From: Bacteroidota bacterium
GTDB lineage: Bacteria; Bacteroidota; Ignavibacteria; Ignavibacteriales; Melioribacteraceae
DNA length: 64,000 bases
Direction: 5' to 3'
NCBI GenBank assembly: GCA_023381535.1
Contig: JAMCSN010000300.1
Span: 1-64,000, forward strand
Part shown: positions 34,343 through 42,281 of the stretch, piece by piece
How positions within the stretch are numbered: position 1 is the first letter of the stretch
Layout: each line of letters opens with the position of its first letter
Program-made: the position numbers and the translations under genes
Notes under the pieces: model-generated
Seen by the model: the letters and a program-made list of their open reading frames with translations, nothing else
Told to the model about the DNA's origin: nothing
Databases searched by the model: none

Positions 34343-35031
34343 AGGATAAAATAATCTCAGTTTTAGGATGGTTGGCGATCGTTCTCTTTGTTATAATTTA
34401 TGGAATTGAACTACTGCCACATCAAGAAGGTCCTCCGGCAACAATTAGCTGGATTAGGGAAAACTTTGGACAAACAGGATTAATCATTCTCAATATTCTC
34501 ATCGTCTTAGGATTTTTTGCGCTGCTTCCATTTCGCCGTCCCACAAAACATATATGGAAAACACGCGGAACATTTGCTGCTTTCGTAATTGCTCTTATGA
34601 CTGAAATGTTCGGCTTTCCACTTTTTATTTTTCTTCTTTCACCTCTTGTAAATGTTCCTGAGGTTGGAGAAATTTTTGAGGAGGGCTTTAAAATTTTTGG
34701 ACAGAAACCTGCTCTGGTTGGAACGGCAATTAGTTTCTTGGGACTTGCTATTATTGCAATTGGCTGGGTGCAAATACATCGGGCAAAAGGATTAGTAACA
34801 ACAAGAATTTACCGGTATATGCGACATCCTCAATATACAGGTATATTTCTCTTTACCTTTGGCTGGCTTGTGCACTGGCCTTCAATTGTAACGCTGGTGT
34901 TATGGCCCATTTTGATTGTAATGTATGCGTGGTTGTCAAAGCAAGAGGAGAAACAAGCTCTTGAAGAATATGGTGAGAATTACATTGTATATGCAAAACG
35001 AACAAAAAGATTTATTCCATTTGTCATCTGA
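34339..35031 (+). CDS. ICMT/PEMT-family integral membrane methyltransferase
   Basis: 230 residues with about six membrane helices. The C-terminal SAM-binding motif RYMRHPQYTGIFLFTFGWLV, then EEKQALEEYGENYIVYAKRT and FIP, is characteristic of isoprenylcysteine carboxyl methyltransferase and phospholipid methyltransferase relatives. Substrate is unknown; bacterial members are often close to metal or redox genes. Overlaps the preceding gene by 4 bases. Confidence 0.88.
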   Translation: MKDKIISVLGWLAIVLFVIIYGIELLPHQEGPPATISWIRENFGQTGLIILNILIVLGFFALLPFRRPTKHIWKTRGTFAAFVIALMTEMFGFPLFIFLLSPLVNVPEVGEIFEEGFKIFGQKPALVGTAISFLGLAIIAIGWVQIHRAKGLVTTRIYRYMRHPQYTGIFLFTFGWLVHWPSIVTLVLWPILIVMYAWLSKQEEKQALEEYGENYIVYAKRTKRFIPFVI

Positions 35032-35064
35032 AATATTAATCAAATAAATTAAAGGAGTGCTAAA

Positions 35065-35682
35065 ATGAAAACCTTAATTGCGACACTTTCGTTACTTGTT
35101 CTCGTTGCTAACACAGCGATTGCATATCCACCGGCAGTTGGCATCTTAGGAAATGCGAAATCTTGCATGAGCTGTCACGTTAACAATGGTCCTTGGGTAG
35201 ATGAATCAAAAACCATCATTGATATTCTTGACAAGGAGACAATGAAATCTCTGCGTCAATCAGATGGCACTTTTCAACTTGATGTAAAACGAGGACAGCA
35301 AAAAACTGTCCTAACTGTAATTGGCAGAATAAAAGACGACGACACCACGGCACCATATCGGAATGCATGGACATATATTGATCCAACAACGATTGGGACA
35401 AGTTCCCTTTCAAAATTTGCACCGGGATGGGCAGTAAATCTCCAGATGTCCTGCCGTGTAGTTGGTGATAAGTTACCGGGATTTGTCCAAGGGACTCCTT
35501 ATGGAGAAGACGCAAAGATTACCGTTTTACCAATGACAGTACAACCTCTTGACGATGCGAGAGATGCTGAATTACAGCTTCAGGTGATGTTAACGAAAGG
35601 CGAATCCGTAAAAGGCGACCCCCAAAAGGGAATGCTGGGAAATTACTTTGAACGGATTGTAAAGATGAAAGTGATTAACTAA
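35065..35682 (+). CDS. exported single-haem c protein
   Basis: 205 residues with a signal peptide (TLSLLVLVANTAIAYP) and one haem c motif CMSCH (about 32-36). The rest is beta-rich with no recognised domain; a later Met (PMTVQPL) could be an axial ligand. An element at 35485-35506 encodes VQGTPYGE within it, matching the palindromic insertions of two other genes. It needs CcmE/CcmF-type maturation, which is encoded close by. Confidence 0.75.
   Translation: MKTLIATLSLLVLVANTAIAYPPAVGILGNAKSCMSCHVNNGPWVDESKTIIDILDKETMKSLRQSDGTFQLDVKRGQQKTVLTVIGRIKDDDTTAPYRNAWTYIDPTTIGTSSLSKFAPGWAVNLQMSCRVVGDKLPGFVQGTPYGEDAKITVLPMTVQPLDDARDAELQLQVMLTKGESVKGDPQKGMLGNYFERIVKMKVIN
35485..35506. repeat. palindromic element in the haem c protein gene
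   Basis: A 22-mer beginning GTCCAAGGGACTCC and ending TTATGGAG; 20 of 22 bases match the element at 38291-38312, and it is in the same reading frame there (VQGTPYGE versus VQRTPYGE). Confidence 0.75.
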
Positions 35683-35751
35683 AGTTTCATCACATATTAG
35701 TGTCTTCGACCAATTTGCCGAAGAGTTCGATTATTGATTTGAGAGGAGCTT

Positions 35752-35799
35752 ATGAAAAAATATCAATTAGAAGATAATTTAAAGGACATTTTATTATGA
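35752..35799 (+). pseudogene. 15-codon relic of a heavy-metal ATPase start
   Basis: ATG at 35752, with a good SD (gagaggagc), encodes MKKYQLEDNLKDILL and a stop that overlaps the next gene (ATGA). The first 20 bases match the start of the ATPase gene at 36890 (MKKYQLKN) except for one silent change. It is probably an ATPase gene largely deleted and now working as a translated leader coupled to the membrane protein gene. Confidence 0.6.
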
Positions 35800-36431
35800 C
35801 CGGTTTATCACAAATAGTAATTGGCGCATTACTACTCAGCGTAGTTCACGCATCAATTCCAAATCACTGGATACCGTTAGTTGCGCTTTCAAAATCTGAA
35901 AAATGGACAGAGAAATTTACAATGAGCGTTACTGCCATTGCCGGATTCTCTCATACATTAAGCACAATAATTATTGGAATAATTGTAGGATTTCTTGGTT
36001 ACAAGTTATCCGGCTCATATTCTTTTATTGTTGGGGTGATAGCGCCGGGTTTACTTATTCTTCTTGGAATGATTTATCTTACTCTGAGCATCAGGGATAA
36101 CAAGCATCATCACTCTCATGAAATTCACATTGACGATGTTAAAAAGAAAACGACTACCGCAATAATTTTTACGCTAATAATCTCGATGTTTTTTTCCCCT
36201 TGTCTTGAAATTGAAGCTTACTTTTTTGTTGCAAGTAAACTCGGCTGGCAGGGAATTATTACTGTTTCCGTTATTTATACAGCCATTACAATTTCGGGAA
36301 TGCTTCTGCTTGTCTGGCTTGGAATGAAAGGTGTGAGAAAAATTAAATCTCATTTTTTCGAACATCACGAAAAGACGATTACAGGAATTCTGTTGATTGT
36401 ACTTGGAATAGCGGGGTATTTTATTACATAG
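35796..36431 (+). CDS. polytopic membrane protein, probable metal exporter (NicO/LysE-like)
   Basis: 211 residues and about six helices. ALLLSVVHASIPNHWIPLVA carries a His-Asn-His-type membrane motif near the N-terminus, and the central loop is His-rich (NKHHHSHEIHIDD), as in Ni/Co exporters of the RcnA/NicO superfamily. Sits upstream of a Cd/Zn ATPase and downstream of a leader relic. Metal and direction are inferred; the family match is distant. Confidence 0.7.
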   Translation: MTGLSQIVIGALLLSVVHASIPNHWIPLVALSKSEKWTEKFTMSVTAIAGFSHTLSTIIIGIIVGFLGYKLSGSYSFIVGVIAPGLLILLGMIYLTLSIRDNKHHHSHEIHIDDVKKKTTTAIIFTLIISMFFSPCLEIEAYFFVASKLGWQGIITVSVIYTAITISGMLLLVWLGMKGVRKIKSHFFEHHEKTITGILLIVLGIAGYFIT

Positions 36432-36436
36432 TGCGA

Positions 36437-36464
36437 CATAGTCGTCCCTTCAGGAATGACTATG
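36437..36464. repeat. hairpin between membrane protein gene and YnfA-type gene
   Basis: CATAGTC (36437-36443) pairs with GACTATG (36458-36464) around a smaller TCCCTTCAGGA palindrome. No T-run follows, so it may be an RNA hairpin or another member of the short palindrome family (gtccctt shared with 39893). Confidence 0.6.
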
Positions 36465-36496
36465 CCATAAAATAAAAAAAGCAAAAGGTGTTTGTA

Positions 36497-36826
36497 ATGG
36501 AGTTGATCAAATCTATCATAGTTTTTATCCTCGCCGGATTTTGTGAAATAGGAGGCGGATATTTAGTTTGGCTGTGGTTGAAAGAAGGCAAGCCGATTTG
36601 GTATGGGATTCTTGGAGGACTTATTCTTGCCTTATACGGTGTTGTTGCTACTTTACAGACTCAAAATTTTGCAAGAGTATATGCCACTTACGGCGGTGTA
36701 TTTATCGTAATGTCCTTACTGTGGGCTTACAAGATGGATAATTATGTGCCGGATAAATTTGACATTATTGGAGCCTTAATAGCATTAGCGGGTGTTTCTA
36801 TTATTTATTACGCACCTAGACAATAA
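36497..36826 (+). CDS. YnfA/UPF0060-family small membrane protein
   Basis: 109 residues from ATG 36497, preferred over an in-frame GTG nine bases upstream because aaaaggtg is well placed as its ribosome site. Four membrane helices, with FCEIGGGYLVWLWLKEGKPI and ARVYATYGGVFIVMSLLWAY, both family hallmarks. Members are related to SMR exporters; substrate is unknown. It lies between two metal-related genes. Confidence 0.93.
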   Translation: MELIKSIIVFILAGFCEIGGGYLVWLWLKEGKPIWYGILGGLILALYGVVATLQTQNFARVYATYGGVFIVMSLLWAYKMDNYVPDKFDIIGALIALAGVSIIYYAPRQ

Positions 36827-36889
36827 GCATAAAGAGATACGTAATGTTGTAAAGTAAGAAGATGGATTTAATCCCGAAAGGATTTTATT

Positions 36890-39031
36890 ATGAAAAAATA
36901 TCAGTTAAAAAATATTGATTGTGCTTCTTGCGCAGCAAAAATAGAAGATGGTCTTTCGAAGATGCCGGAAGTGAAATTTGTATCGGTGAATTTTGCCAAC
37001 TCAACTTTGCAGATTGATGCGCCGGATATAGAGGAAGTAAAGCAAAAAATAAAAGAGATTGAGCCGGAAGTTGAAGTAGTTGAACAGAAAGAAGAAATCT
37101 TACCTACAGCTAAGGCATCAGCTATAAAAGATGAATTAGCAGAAAACAAATTCGAACTGTTCAGAATCGGTTTTGTAATTGCTCTTTTAATATTTGGAAT
37201 AGTCTATGGAGAATTAATTCATAACACACCGTTCAGATGGGCTGAATATCTTGTGTTTGGCGCGGCTTACTTAATAAGCGGATGGGGAGTTTTGCGTGGA
37301 GCTGTAAGAAGTATAGTTAAAGGAAAAGTTTTCAATGAACATTTCCTAATGACAATTGCAACCGGCGGTGCTTTATTGATTGACTCAATGCCGGAAGCAG
37401 TTGCAGTTATGTTGTTTTATGTTGTCGGCGAATTGTTCCAGGATATTGCGGTCAATCGCTCACGAAAGTCTGTGAAAGCTTTATTGGAAATAAGACCGGA
37501 CTATGCAAACATAAAAATAAATAGTGATGTTAAAAGAGTTTCACCGATTGAAGTTCATCCCGGACAAGTAATTGTTGTTAAGCCGGGAGAAAAAATTCCT
37601 TTAGATGGAAAGATTATTGAAGGAAATTCTTTTGTAGATACTTCTGCCTTAACCGGAGAATCAGTTCCGAGAGGAGTAAAGGTTAGCGAACAAGTATTAG
37701 CAGGAATGATTAATAAAAGCGGAATGTTGACAATAGAAGTAACTAAAGAATTTGGCGAATCATCTATCTCCAAAATTTTAGAATTAGTTGAGAACGCAAG
37801 CAGTAAAAAAGCAGAGACGGAAAAATTTATAACAACATTTGCAAGATATTACACTCCGGTTGTAGTGATTGGTGCGCTTCTGCTTGCAGTGATTCCGCCT
37901 CTGATTGTTCAAGGTGCAACTTTTACTGACTGGATTTACAGAGCATTGGTGGTTCTTGTAATTTCTTGTCCTTGTGCTTTAGTAATCAGCATTCCGCTTG
38001 GATATTTTGGCGGAATCGGCGGTGCCTCACGAAAAGGAATTCTGGTTAAAGGTTCAAACTATTTAGACGCACTTACAAAAATTAAAACAGTTGTGTTTGA
38101 TAAAACAGGAACACTGACCAAGGGTGAATTCAAAGTTGCCGAAATAATTTCAGCCAATGGATTCTCCGAAGGGATGGCTTCGCCAAAAGAAGAAGATATT
38201 CTTAAATATGCCGCTTATGCAGAAGCAAACTCAAGTCATCCGATTGCTAAATCAATACTCGAAGCTTATAACAATAAAATCCAGCAAAGTGTCCAAAGGA
38301 CTCCTTACGGAGAAATAAGTGATGTGAAAGAAATTCCCGGTCACGGCATTCAAGCAAAAGTAAATGGTAATGAAATTTTAGTTGGAAACGATAAGCTACT
38401 TCATCTTGAAAAAATAGAACACGACAAATGCGATGTTGAGGGAACAGTTGTTCACGTTGCGGTAAATAAAAAATATGCCGGATACATAGTTATCTCTGAT
38501 TCATTAAAAGAACAAGCCGTTGAAACAATAACCGCACTGAATAAATTAAAAATTAATGCTGTTATGCTTACCGGCGATAACAAAAGTGCCGCTGAAGTTT
38601 ACGCAAAAAAGCTTGGTATAAAAGAATATTATTACGAGCTTCTACCGGAAAATAAAGTTGAGCATATCGAAAAATTGCTAAGCAACACGCACGACGGAAA
38701 AGTTGCATTCGTTGGAGATGGAATAAACGATGCGCCTGTTATAGCCCGTGCCGATGTTGGAATAGCAATGGGTGCTCTCGGTTCAGACGCGGCGGTTGAA
38801 ACAGCGGATGTCGTGCTGATGACGGATTCACCAATGCAAGTTGTCCATTCAATTGAAGTTGCAAGGCGAACGAGAACAATTATCTGGCAAAATATCGTCT
38901 TTGCGATGGGAGTAAAACTATTCTTCATTCTTCTTGGTGCATTCGGAATTGCAACAATGTGGGAAGCGGTGTTTGGAGATATGGGCGTAGCGATAATCGC
39001 AATATTGAATGCGATGAGAGTTTACAAATAA
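36890..39031 (+). CDS. cadA: Cd/Zn/Pb-type P1B ATPase
   Basis: 713 residues. An N-terminal metal-binding domain with CASC (C11, C14), eight membrane helices, the actuator TGES, CPC near residue 360 followed by ALVISIPLGYFGGIGGASR (the Cd/Zn signature), phosphorylation motif DKTGTLT near 403 and GDGINDAP. It exports Cd, Zn or Pb. Two palindromic insertions lie in the nucleotide-binding domain: FSEGMASPKEED (about 426-437) and SVQRTPYGE (about 466-474), neither usual in homologues, yet the frame is intact. Confidence 0.94.
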   Translation: MKKYQLKNIDCASCAAKIEDGLSKMPEVKFVSVNFANSTLQIDAPDIEEVKQKIKEIEPEVEVVEQKEEILPTAKASAIKDELAENKFELFRIGFVIALLIFGIVYGELIHNTPFRWAEYLVFGAAYLISGWGVLRGAVRSIVKGKVFNEHFLMTIATGGALLIDSMPEAVAVMLFYVVGELFQDIAVNRSRKSVKALLEIRPDYANIKINSDVKRVSPIEVHPGQVIVVKPGEKIPLDGKIIEGNSFVDTSALTGESVPRGVKVSEQVLAGMINKSGMLTIEVTKEFGESSISKILELVENASSKKAETEKFITTFARYYTPVVVIGALLLAVIPPLIVQGATFTDWIYRALVVLVISCPCALVISIPLGYFGGIGGASRKGILVKGSNYLDALTKIKTVVFDKTGTLTKGEFKVAEIISANGFSEGMASPKEEDILKYAAYAEANSSHPIAKSILEAYNNKIQQSVQRTPYGEISDVKEIPGHGIQAKVNGNEILVGNDKLLHLEKIEHDKCDVEGTVVHVAVNKKYAGYIVISDSLKEQAVETITALNKLKINAVMLTGDNKSAAEVYAKKLGIKEYYYELLPENKVEHIEKLLSNTHDGKVAFVGDGINDAPVIARADVGIAMGALGSDAAVETADVVLMTDSPMQVVHSIEVARRTRTIIWQNIVFAMGVKLFFILLGAFGIATMWEAVFGDMGVAIIAILNAMRVYK
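38166..38190. repeat. palindromic insertion in cadA (first)
   Basis: Bases around tccgaagggatggcttcg encode GMASPKE after NGFS. In homologues an NGFS-type turn usually runs straight into the EDILKYAA helix, so about eight residues are extra. The CCGAAGGGATGG core also occurs at 30339, in the start of ccmE. Confidence 0.55.
38291..38312. repeat. palindromic insertion in cadA (second)
   Basis: A 22-mer beginning GTCCAAAGGACTCC and ending TTACGGAG; its arms pair around the centre. It encodes VQRTPYG between QQS and EISDVKEIPGHG, where CadA homologues usually have only a short link, so an in-frame insertion is likely. Confidence 0.75.
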
Positions 39032-39079
39032 AATCATAACACTTTTATCCTATATGCGTCTTTATATTAGGAATATTTA

Positions 39080-39643
39080 ATGAAAAGTAAAGCCAAAGAT
39101 TTAACAGAGGAAGAAATTCATAAGATTGTAGAAAAAGCGAAGACCAATGACAATAGAGCGATTGGAAAACTTTGTGAACATTTTTATTCAAAAATCTATA
39201 GGTTTATTTACTATCGTGTAAATTCGATTGAAGAAGCCGAAGATTTAACAAGTGAAGTGTGCCTTAGAGTTATGAAATCTTTGCCGGAACAAAAAGGACT
39301 CTTTTACGCGTGGATTTTCCGCATAGCTTCGAATATGATTACGGATTACTATAGGCGGCGGTCAGTCCGGACTAATGTCGCTTCAACAGGAGATTTGATA
39401 GAAGAAATGGCTGATGAGAAAAGAACAACATACGAACTTCTGGAACAGCATGAATTAAGACAAGCAATAAAACATCTAACTGAGGAACAGCAGCAGGTTA
39501 TTGTTTTGAAATTTATTGAGGGTTATGATACTAATGAAATAGCAGAATTAGTTGGTAAGTCTGCCGGGGCAGTCCGTGCAATCCAGTTTAGAGCTTTAAC
39601 TACATTGCGAAATATGTATGTCAGAAAGGATGGGAAGGGTTAA
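39080..39643 (+). CDS. sigma-70 family (ECF-type) sigma factor
   Basis: 187 residues. Region 2 (about 25-95) with RFIYYRVNSIEEAEDLTSEV and AWIFRIASNMITDYYRRRS, region 4 (about 130-180) with HLTEEQQQVIVLKFIEGYDT and EIAELVGKSAGAVRAIQFRA. No region 1.1 or 3. The next gene starts immediately after its stop and encodes a membrane DUF5667 protein likely to be its anti-sigma partner. Probably responds to envelope or metal stress. Confidence 0.93.
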   Translation: MKSKAKDLTEEEIHKIVEKAKTNDNRAIGKLCEHFYSKIYRFIYYRVNSIEEAEDLTSEVCLRVMKSLPEQKGLFYAWIFRIASNMITDYYRRRSVRTNVASTGDLIEEMADEKRTTYELLEQHELRQAIKHLTEEQQQVIVLKFIEGYDTNEIAELVGKSAGAVRAIQFRALTTLRNMYVRKDGKG

Positions 39644-40594
39644 ATGGAACAGAACATTGAATTGCTTATAGATAATTGCATTGATGAAATTCGGAAGGGA
39701 AAAAGTATTGATGAATGTTTAGCAGATTATCCGCAATATACAGACGAATTAAAGCCCCTTTTGCAACTTGCTGTGCAGATTGAGAATTTGCCGCAGCCAA
39801 ATCCTTCATCCGAAGCGTTGTCATCTGCATTAATCAATATCGGTAAAGAGATGGAACGGAACACTGCTGCCGCAGAAATATCAGAAGCAATAGTCCCTTC
39901 CCAACGGGATGTCTTACCACAAAAAGGTTTCGCAGCATCTATGAAAAAAAGGAAAACATTCTCTTTCTTTTCCGAAGGATCGTTCCGAAATGTATTTCGA
40001 AAGTCAAAGCTGGCGTGGGCGTTAAGCACGGCTCTATTATTATTTTTTATTTCTCTTGGTGCTACAACGCTTTCGGCAAACAGTGTCCCCGGCGATATTC
40101 TCTATCCTCTGAAGTTAGTAACCGAGAAGGTAAGGTTTCTGCTCACTTTTGATTCTTACGGAAAGGCGGAGCTGCGATTGAATTTTTCCGATAAGCGTTT
40201 GAATGAGTTAGTGGAAGTTTTTCAAAAATCCAATAAGCTTGATACAACGCTCTTAAAGAATATGCTTGATGAGGCAAAATTAGCTTTGGAAGAAAATGAA
40301 ATTCCGGTTGAGAAGGCTTCCATCTTAACAGCTAAATTGAATCACGTTAGCGCTTATCAGAAAAACGTTTTAGAAAACATACGTCCTAATGTTCAGTCAT
40401 CAGACCGCAAAATTGTTGATGAAGCAATTAATATGTGCGGTATGCGTTCACGCTGGATGAGAAGGATGATGAATGAGGAATATCAAGAACAGTATGATAA
40501 ACAGGATACGACGCCTCAATCCCAAACTCCACACAGAAAGAGGCATCGGCCCCAAAGAATGCAATGGGGAGAAGGATGCGACTGGATGAGGTGA
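39644..40594 (+). CDS. DUF5667 membrane protein, probable anti-sigma partner
   Basis: 316 residues. A cytoplasmic N-terminal part (CIDEIRKGKSIDECLADYPQ, an anti-sigma-like helical motif), one membrane helix (about 125-145), then a periplasmic helical region (SVPGDILYPLKLVTEKVRFL), which is the DUF5667 signature. The C-terminal tail is rich in Arg, Gln and Met. An interval IVPSQRDVLPQKG (about 84-96), encoded by 39893-39913, may be another palindromic insertion. No gap separates it from the sigma gene. Confidence 0.8.
   Translation: MEQNIELLIDNCIDEIRKGKSIDECLADYPQYTDELKPLLQLAVQIENLPQPNPSSEALSSALINIGKEMERNTAAAEISEAIVPSQRDVLPQKGFAASMKKRKTFSFFSEGSFRNVFRKSKLAWALSTALLLFFISLGATTLSANSVPGDILYPLKLVTEKVRFLLTFDSYGKAELRLNFSDKRLNELVEVFQKSNKLDTTLLKNMLDEAKLALEENEIPVEKASILTAKLNHVSAYQKNVLENIRPNVQSSDRKIVDEAINMCGMRSRWMRRMMNEEYQEQYDKQDTTPQSQTPHRKRHRPQRMQWGEGCDWMR
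39893..39913. repeat. possible palindromic insertion in the DUF5667 gene
   Basis: gtcccttcccaacgggatgt shares gtccc and gggatgtc with the first unit in the SQR gene (21915-21929). It falls in a linker region without conserved sequence. Less certain than the others. Confidence 0.4.
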
Positions 40595-40689
40595 ATCTAA
40601 AAAAGAAAAATTGCTGCGTAACACTTTTGGATTCTGTGCGTCTGGTGGTATTGAATTCATAAATGTTTAACAGCAATAGGAGAAAAAAA

Positions 40690-41226
40690 ATGTTTACCAA
40701 ACAAAAAAAACTTGCTTTAATTGTTTCGCTGATTGGAACAATAATATTTTTTTCATCACTCACAAGTTCAGTTAACGCACAAGGTTGGAATAATAGAAAC
40801 TGTATGGGCGGCGGAATGAACTGGGGTGATGGCTGGCAGTGGAATAACAATGTGCCGCAAAAGTATCAATTGTCTGCTGACCAAATGACAAGCATCAGAG
40901 ACATTCGCTCTCAATATGATGACCAAATCTTCCCTTTGCAAAGAGAGCTTCGTGCACTCAGAATTGAAGCAAGAGGTTATGCCTCCCGCTTTGACGCTGA
41001 GATAGGAAAAATCAAATCGTACAGGAAAGATATTAACAATCTTGATGGCAAGATTGAGGATATGCATCTGAAAGCGAGAGCAGAGATTAACAAAGTATTA
41101 ACCAAAGAACAGCGTGCGTATTTTGGCGATAACTTTGGCTGGTGGAATATGGACGGCGGTATGATGGGCTATGAGGGATATGGTATGGATAACTGCTCTA
41201 TGATGTCGCATCGGAACAATTGGTAA
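40690..41226 (+). CDS. Spy/CpxP/ZraP-like periplasmic protein
   Basis: 178 residues from ATG 40690 (SD aggag); an upstream in-frame ATG at 40663 is less well placed. Signal peptide to VNAQ, then a Met/Trp/Gly-rich start (NCMGGGMNWGDGWQW), helical hairpin with QMTSIRDIRSQYDDQIFPLQ and LTKEQRAYF, as in Spy-type chaperones, and a Met/Gly/Tyr-rich tail. Probably a metal-binding periplasmic chaperone controlled by the sigma factor upstream; regulation is inferred. Confidence 0.82.
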   Translation: MFTKQKKLALIVSLIGTIIFFSSLTSSVNAQGWNNRNCMGGGMNWGDGWQWNNNVPQKYQLSADQMTSIRDIRSQYDDQIFPLQRELRALRIEARGYASRFDAEIGKIKSYRKDINNLDGKIEDMHLKARAEINKVLTKEQRAYFGDNFGWWNMDGGMMGYEGYGMDNCSMMSHRNNW

Positions 41227-41238
41227 TCACATTACGCA

Positions 41239-41272
41239 AGAGATGACATCTTTTTGCAAAGATGTCATCTCT
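41239..41272 (+). terminator. perfect 15-base-pair hairpin after the Spy-like gene
   Basis: AGAGATGACATCTTT pairs exactly with AAAGATGTCATCTCT around a ttgc loop, 13 bases after the stop. There is no T-run beyond it, so it may act as a stabilising or recombined repeat rather than a canonical terminator. Confidence 0.6.
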
Positions 41273-41326
41273 ACACTAACCAGTAAAGAAATTTGATTTC
41301 TTAGTTTGAAAAGGAGAATAAAAAAA

Positions 41327-41848
41327 ATGAAAAAGTTTACTTCAGCAATCCCTATCCGTTTTTTGATTTTATTAGGATTACTTTTTATGTATTCATATAA
41401 TGTAAATGCACAGTGTTCCTGGTGGGGAATGGGAAGTCACGAGAGCCGGTACCCTCACGATTATAAAAGTCCTGCTACTGCGGCTTTGCTTTCAATACAG
41501 CCGATGCCAATAGCAGCAGGAAATTTTTATAGCGGCGATTGGGGAAGAGGAATTTTATATACTACAGTAGAGTTAGCCCTATTTATTCCCGGAATGATTT
41601 TAGTGATTGACAATTCTGATTGGGGACACCGCCGGGTTGATGTTTACTATAACACTTCCTACAGCAACACTAATTGGACAAAAGCAGAGCGGGATCGCTT
41701 TTATTATTTGCTGGCTGGTTACGTTGTGGTAAAAATAATTAGTGCATTTGATGCAGGGTATTCTGCAGAGTGGCACAACACTAATTATGCTTTGCAATAT
41801 GATGAACAGAGCAAGTCGCTAGCACTAGCATTCAGATATTCATTTTAA
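41327..41848 (+). CDS. hypothetical exported protein
   Basis: 173 residues from ATG 41327, after a strong aaaaggag. Signal peptide ending about VNAQ, then CSWWGMGSHESRYPHDYKSP and two or three hydrophobic segments (ALFIPGMILVI; YLLAGYVVVKIISAF). The text SPATAALLSIQPMPIAAGN resembles DUF5683-type proteins. Tyr/Trp-rich, ending in ALAFRYSF, which suits an outer-membrane strand. Function unknown. Confidence 0.7.
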   Translation: MKKFTSAIPIRFLILLGLLFMYSYNVNAQCSWWGMGSHESRYPHDYKSPATAALLSIQPMPIAAGNFYSGDWGRGILYTTVELALFIPGMILVIDNSDWGHRRVDVYYNTSYSNTNWTKAERDRFYYLLAGYVVVKIISAFDAGYSAEWHNTNYALQYDEQSKSLALAFRYSF

Positions 41849-41866
41849 TAACAGGAGATAATTACA

Positions 41867-42121
41867 ATGTGGAATTCAGGTTGTTCTTGGTGGTGGGGTC
41901 CCGGATATTTTTTCGGCGGTCCTTTTAGTATGATAGTCGGACTTATTTTCTGGGCGCTGGTTATTTATGCCATATTCCGGTTGATTTCAAATCTTACAAA
42001 TCGTTCGGCTGTTACAAGTGGAAAAGAAAATACTCCTCTTGAAATACTGAAACGAAGATATGCGGCAGGTGACATTGATGAAGATGAGTTCGACCGGAAG
42101 AAAAGAAATTTAAATGCTTAA
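41867..42121 (+). CDS. small SHOCT-domain membrane protein
   Basis: 84 residues. A Trp/Gly/Cys-rich start (SGCSWWWGPGYFFGGP), one membrane helix (about 22-44) and a C-terminal SHOCT motif (TPLEILKRRYAAGDIDEDEF). SHOCT proteins are small regulators or oligomerisation modules, common in metal-resistance clusters. SD acaggagataattac precedes. Confidence 0.88.
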   Translation: MWNSGCSWWWGPGYFFGGPFSMIVGLIFWALVIYAIFRLISNLTNRSAVTSGKENTPLEILKRRYAAGDIDEDEFDRKKRNLNA

Positions 42122-42281
42122 CAACATTTCAGATAAAAAAAGGAAAATTAAAAAAGTGTTGCTATTAATTTTCTTAAACAGCTGTTTGAGAATATCTCTC
42201 AATCACTCCAAGTTAGATACATAATAATGAATTTAGATTCTCCTATAATCACTTATTTCATTAACCGATGCAAAGCTTCTT

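Noticed and set aside
35690..35735. Weak TCTTCG/CGAAGA hairpin after the haem c gene
   Set aside because: Only six base pairs with a long loop and no T-run; not a convincing terminator.
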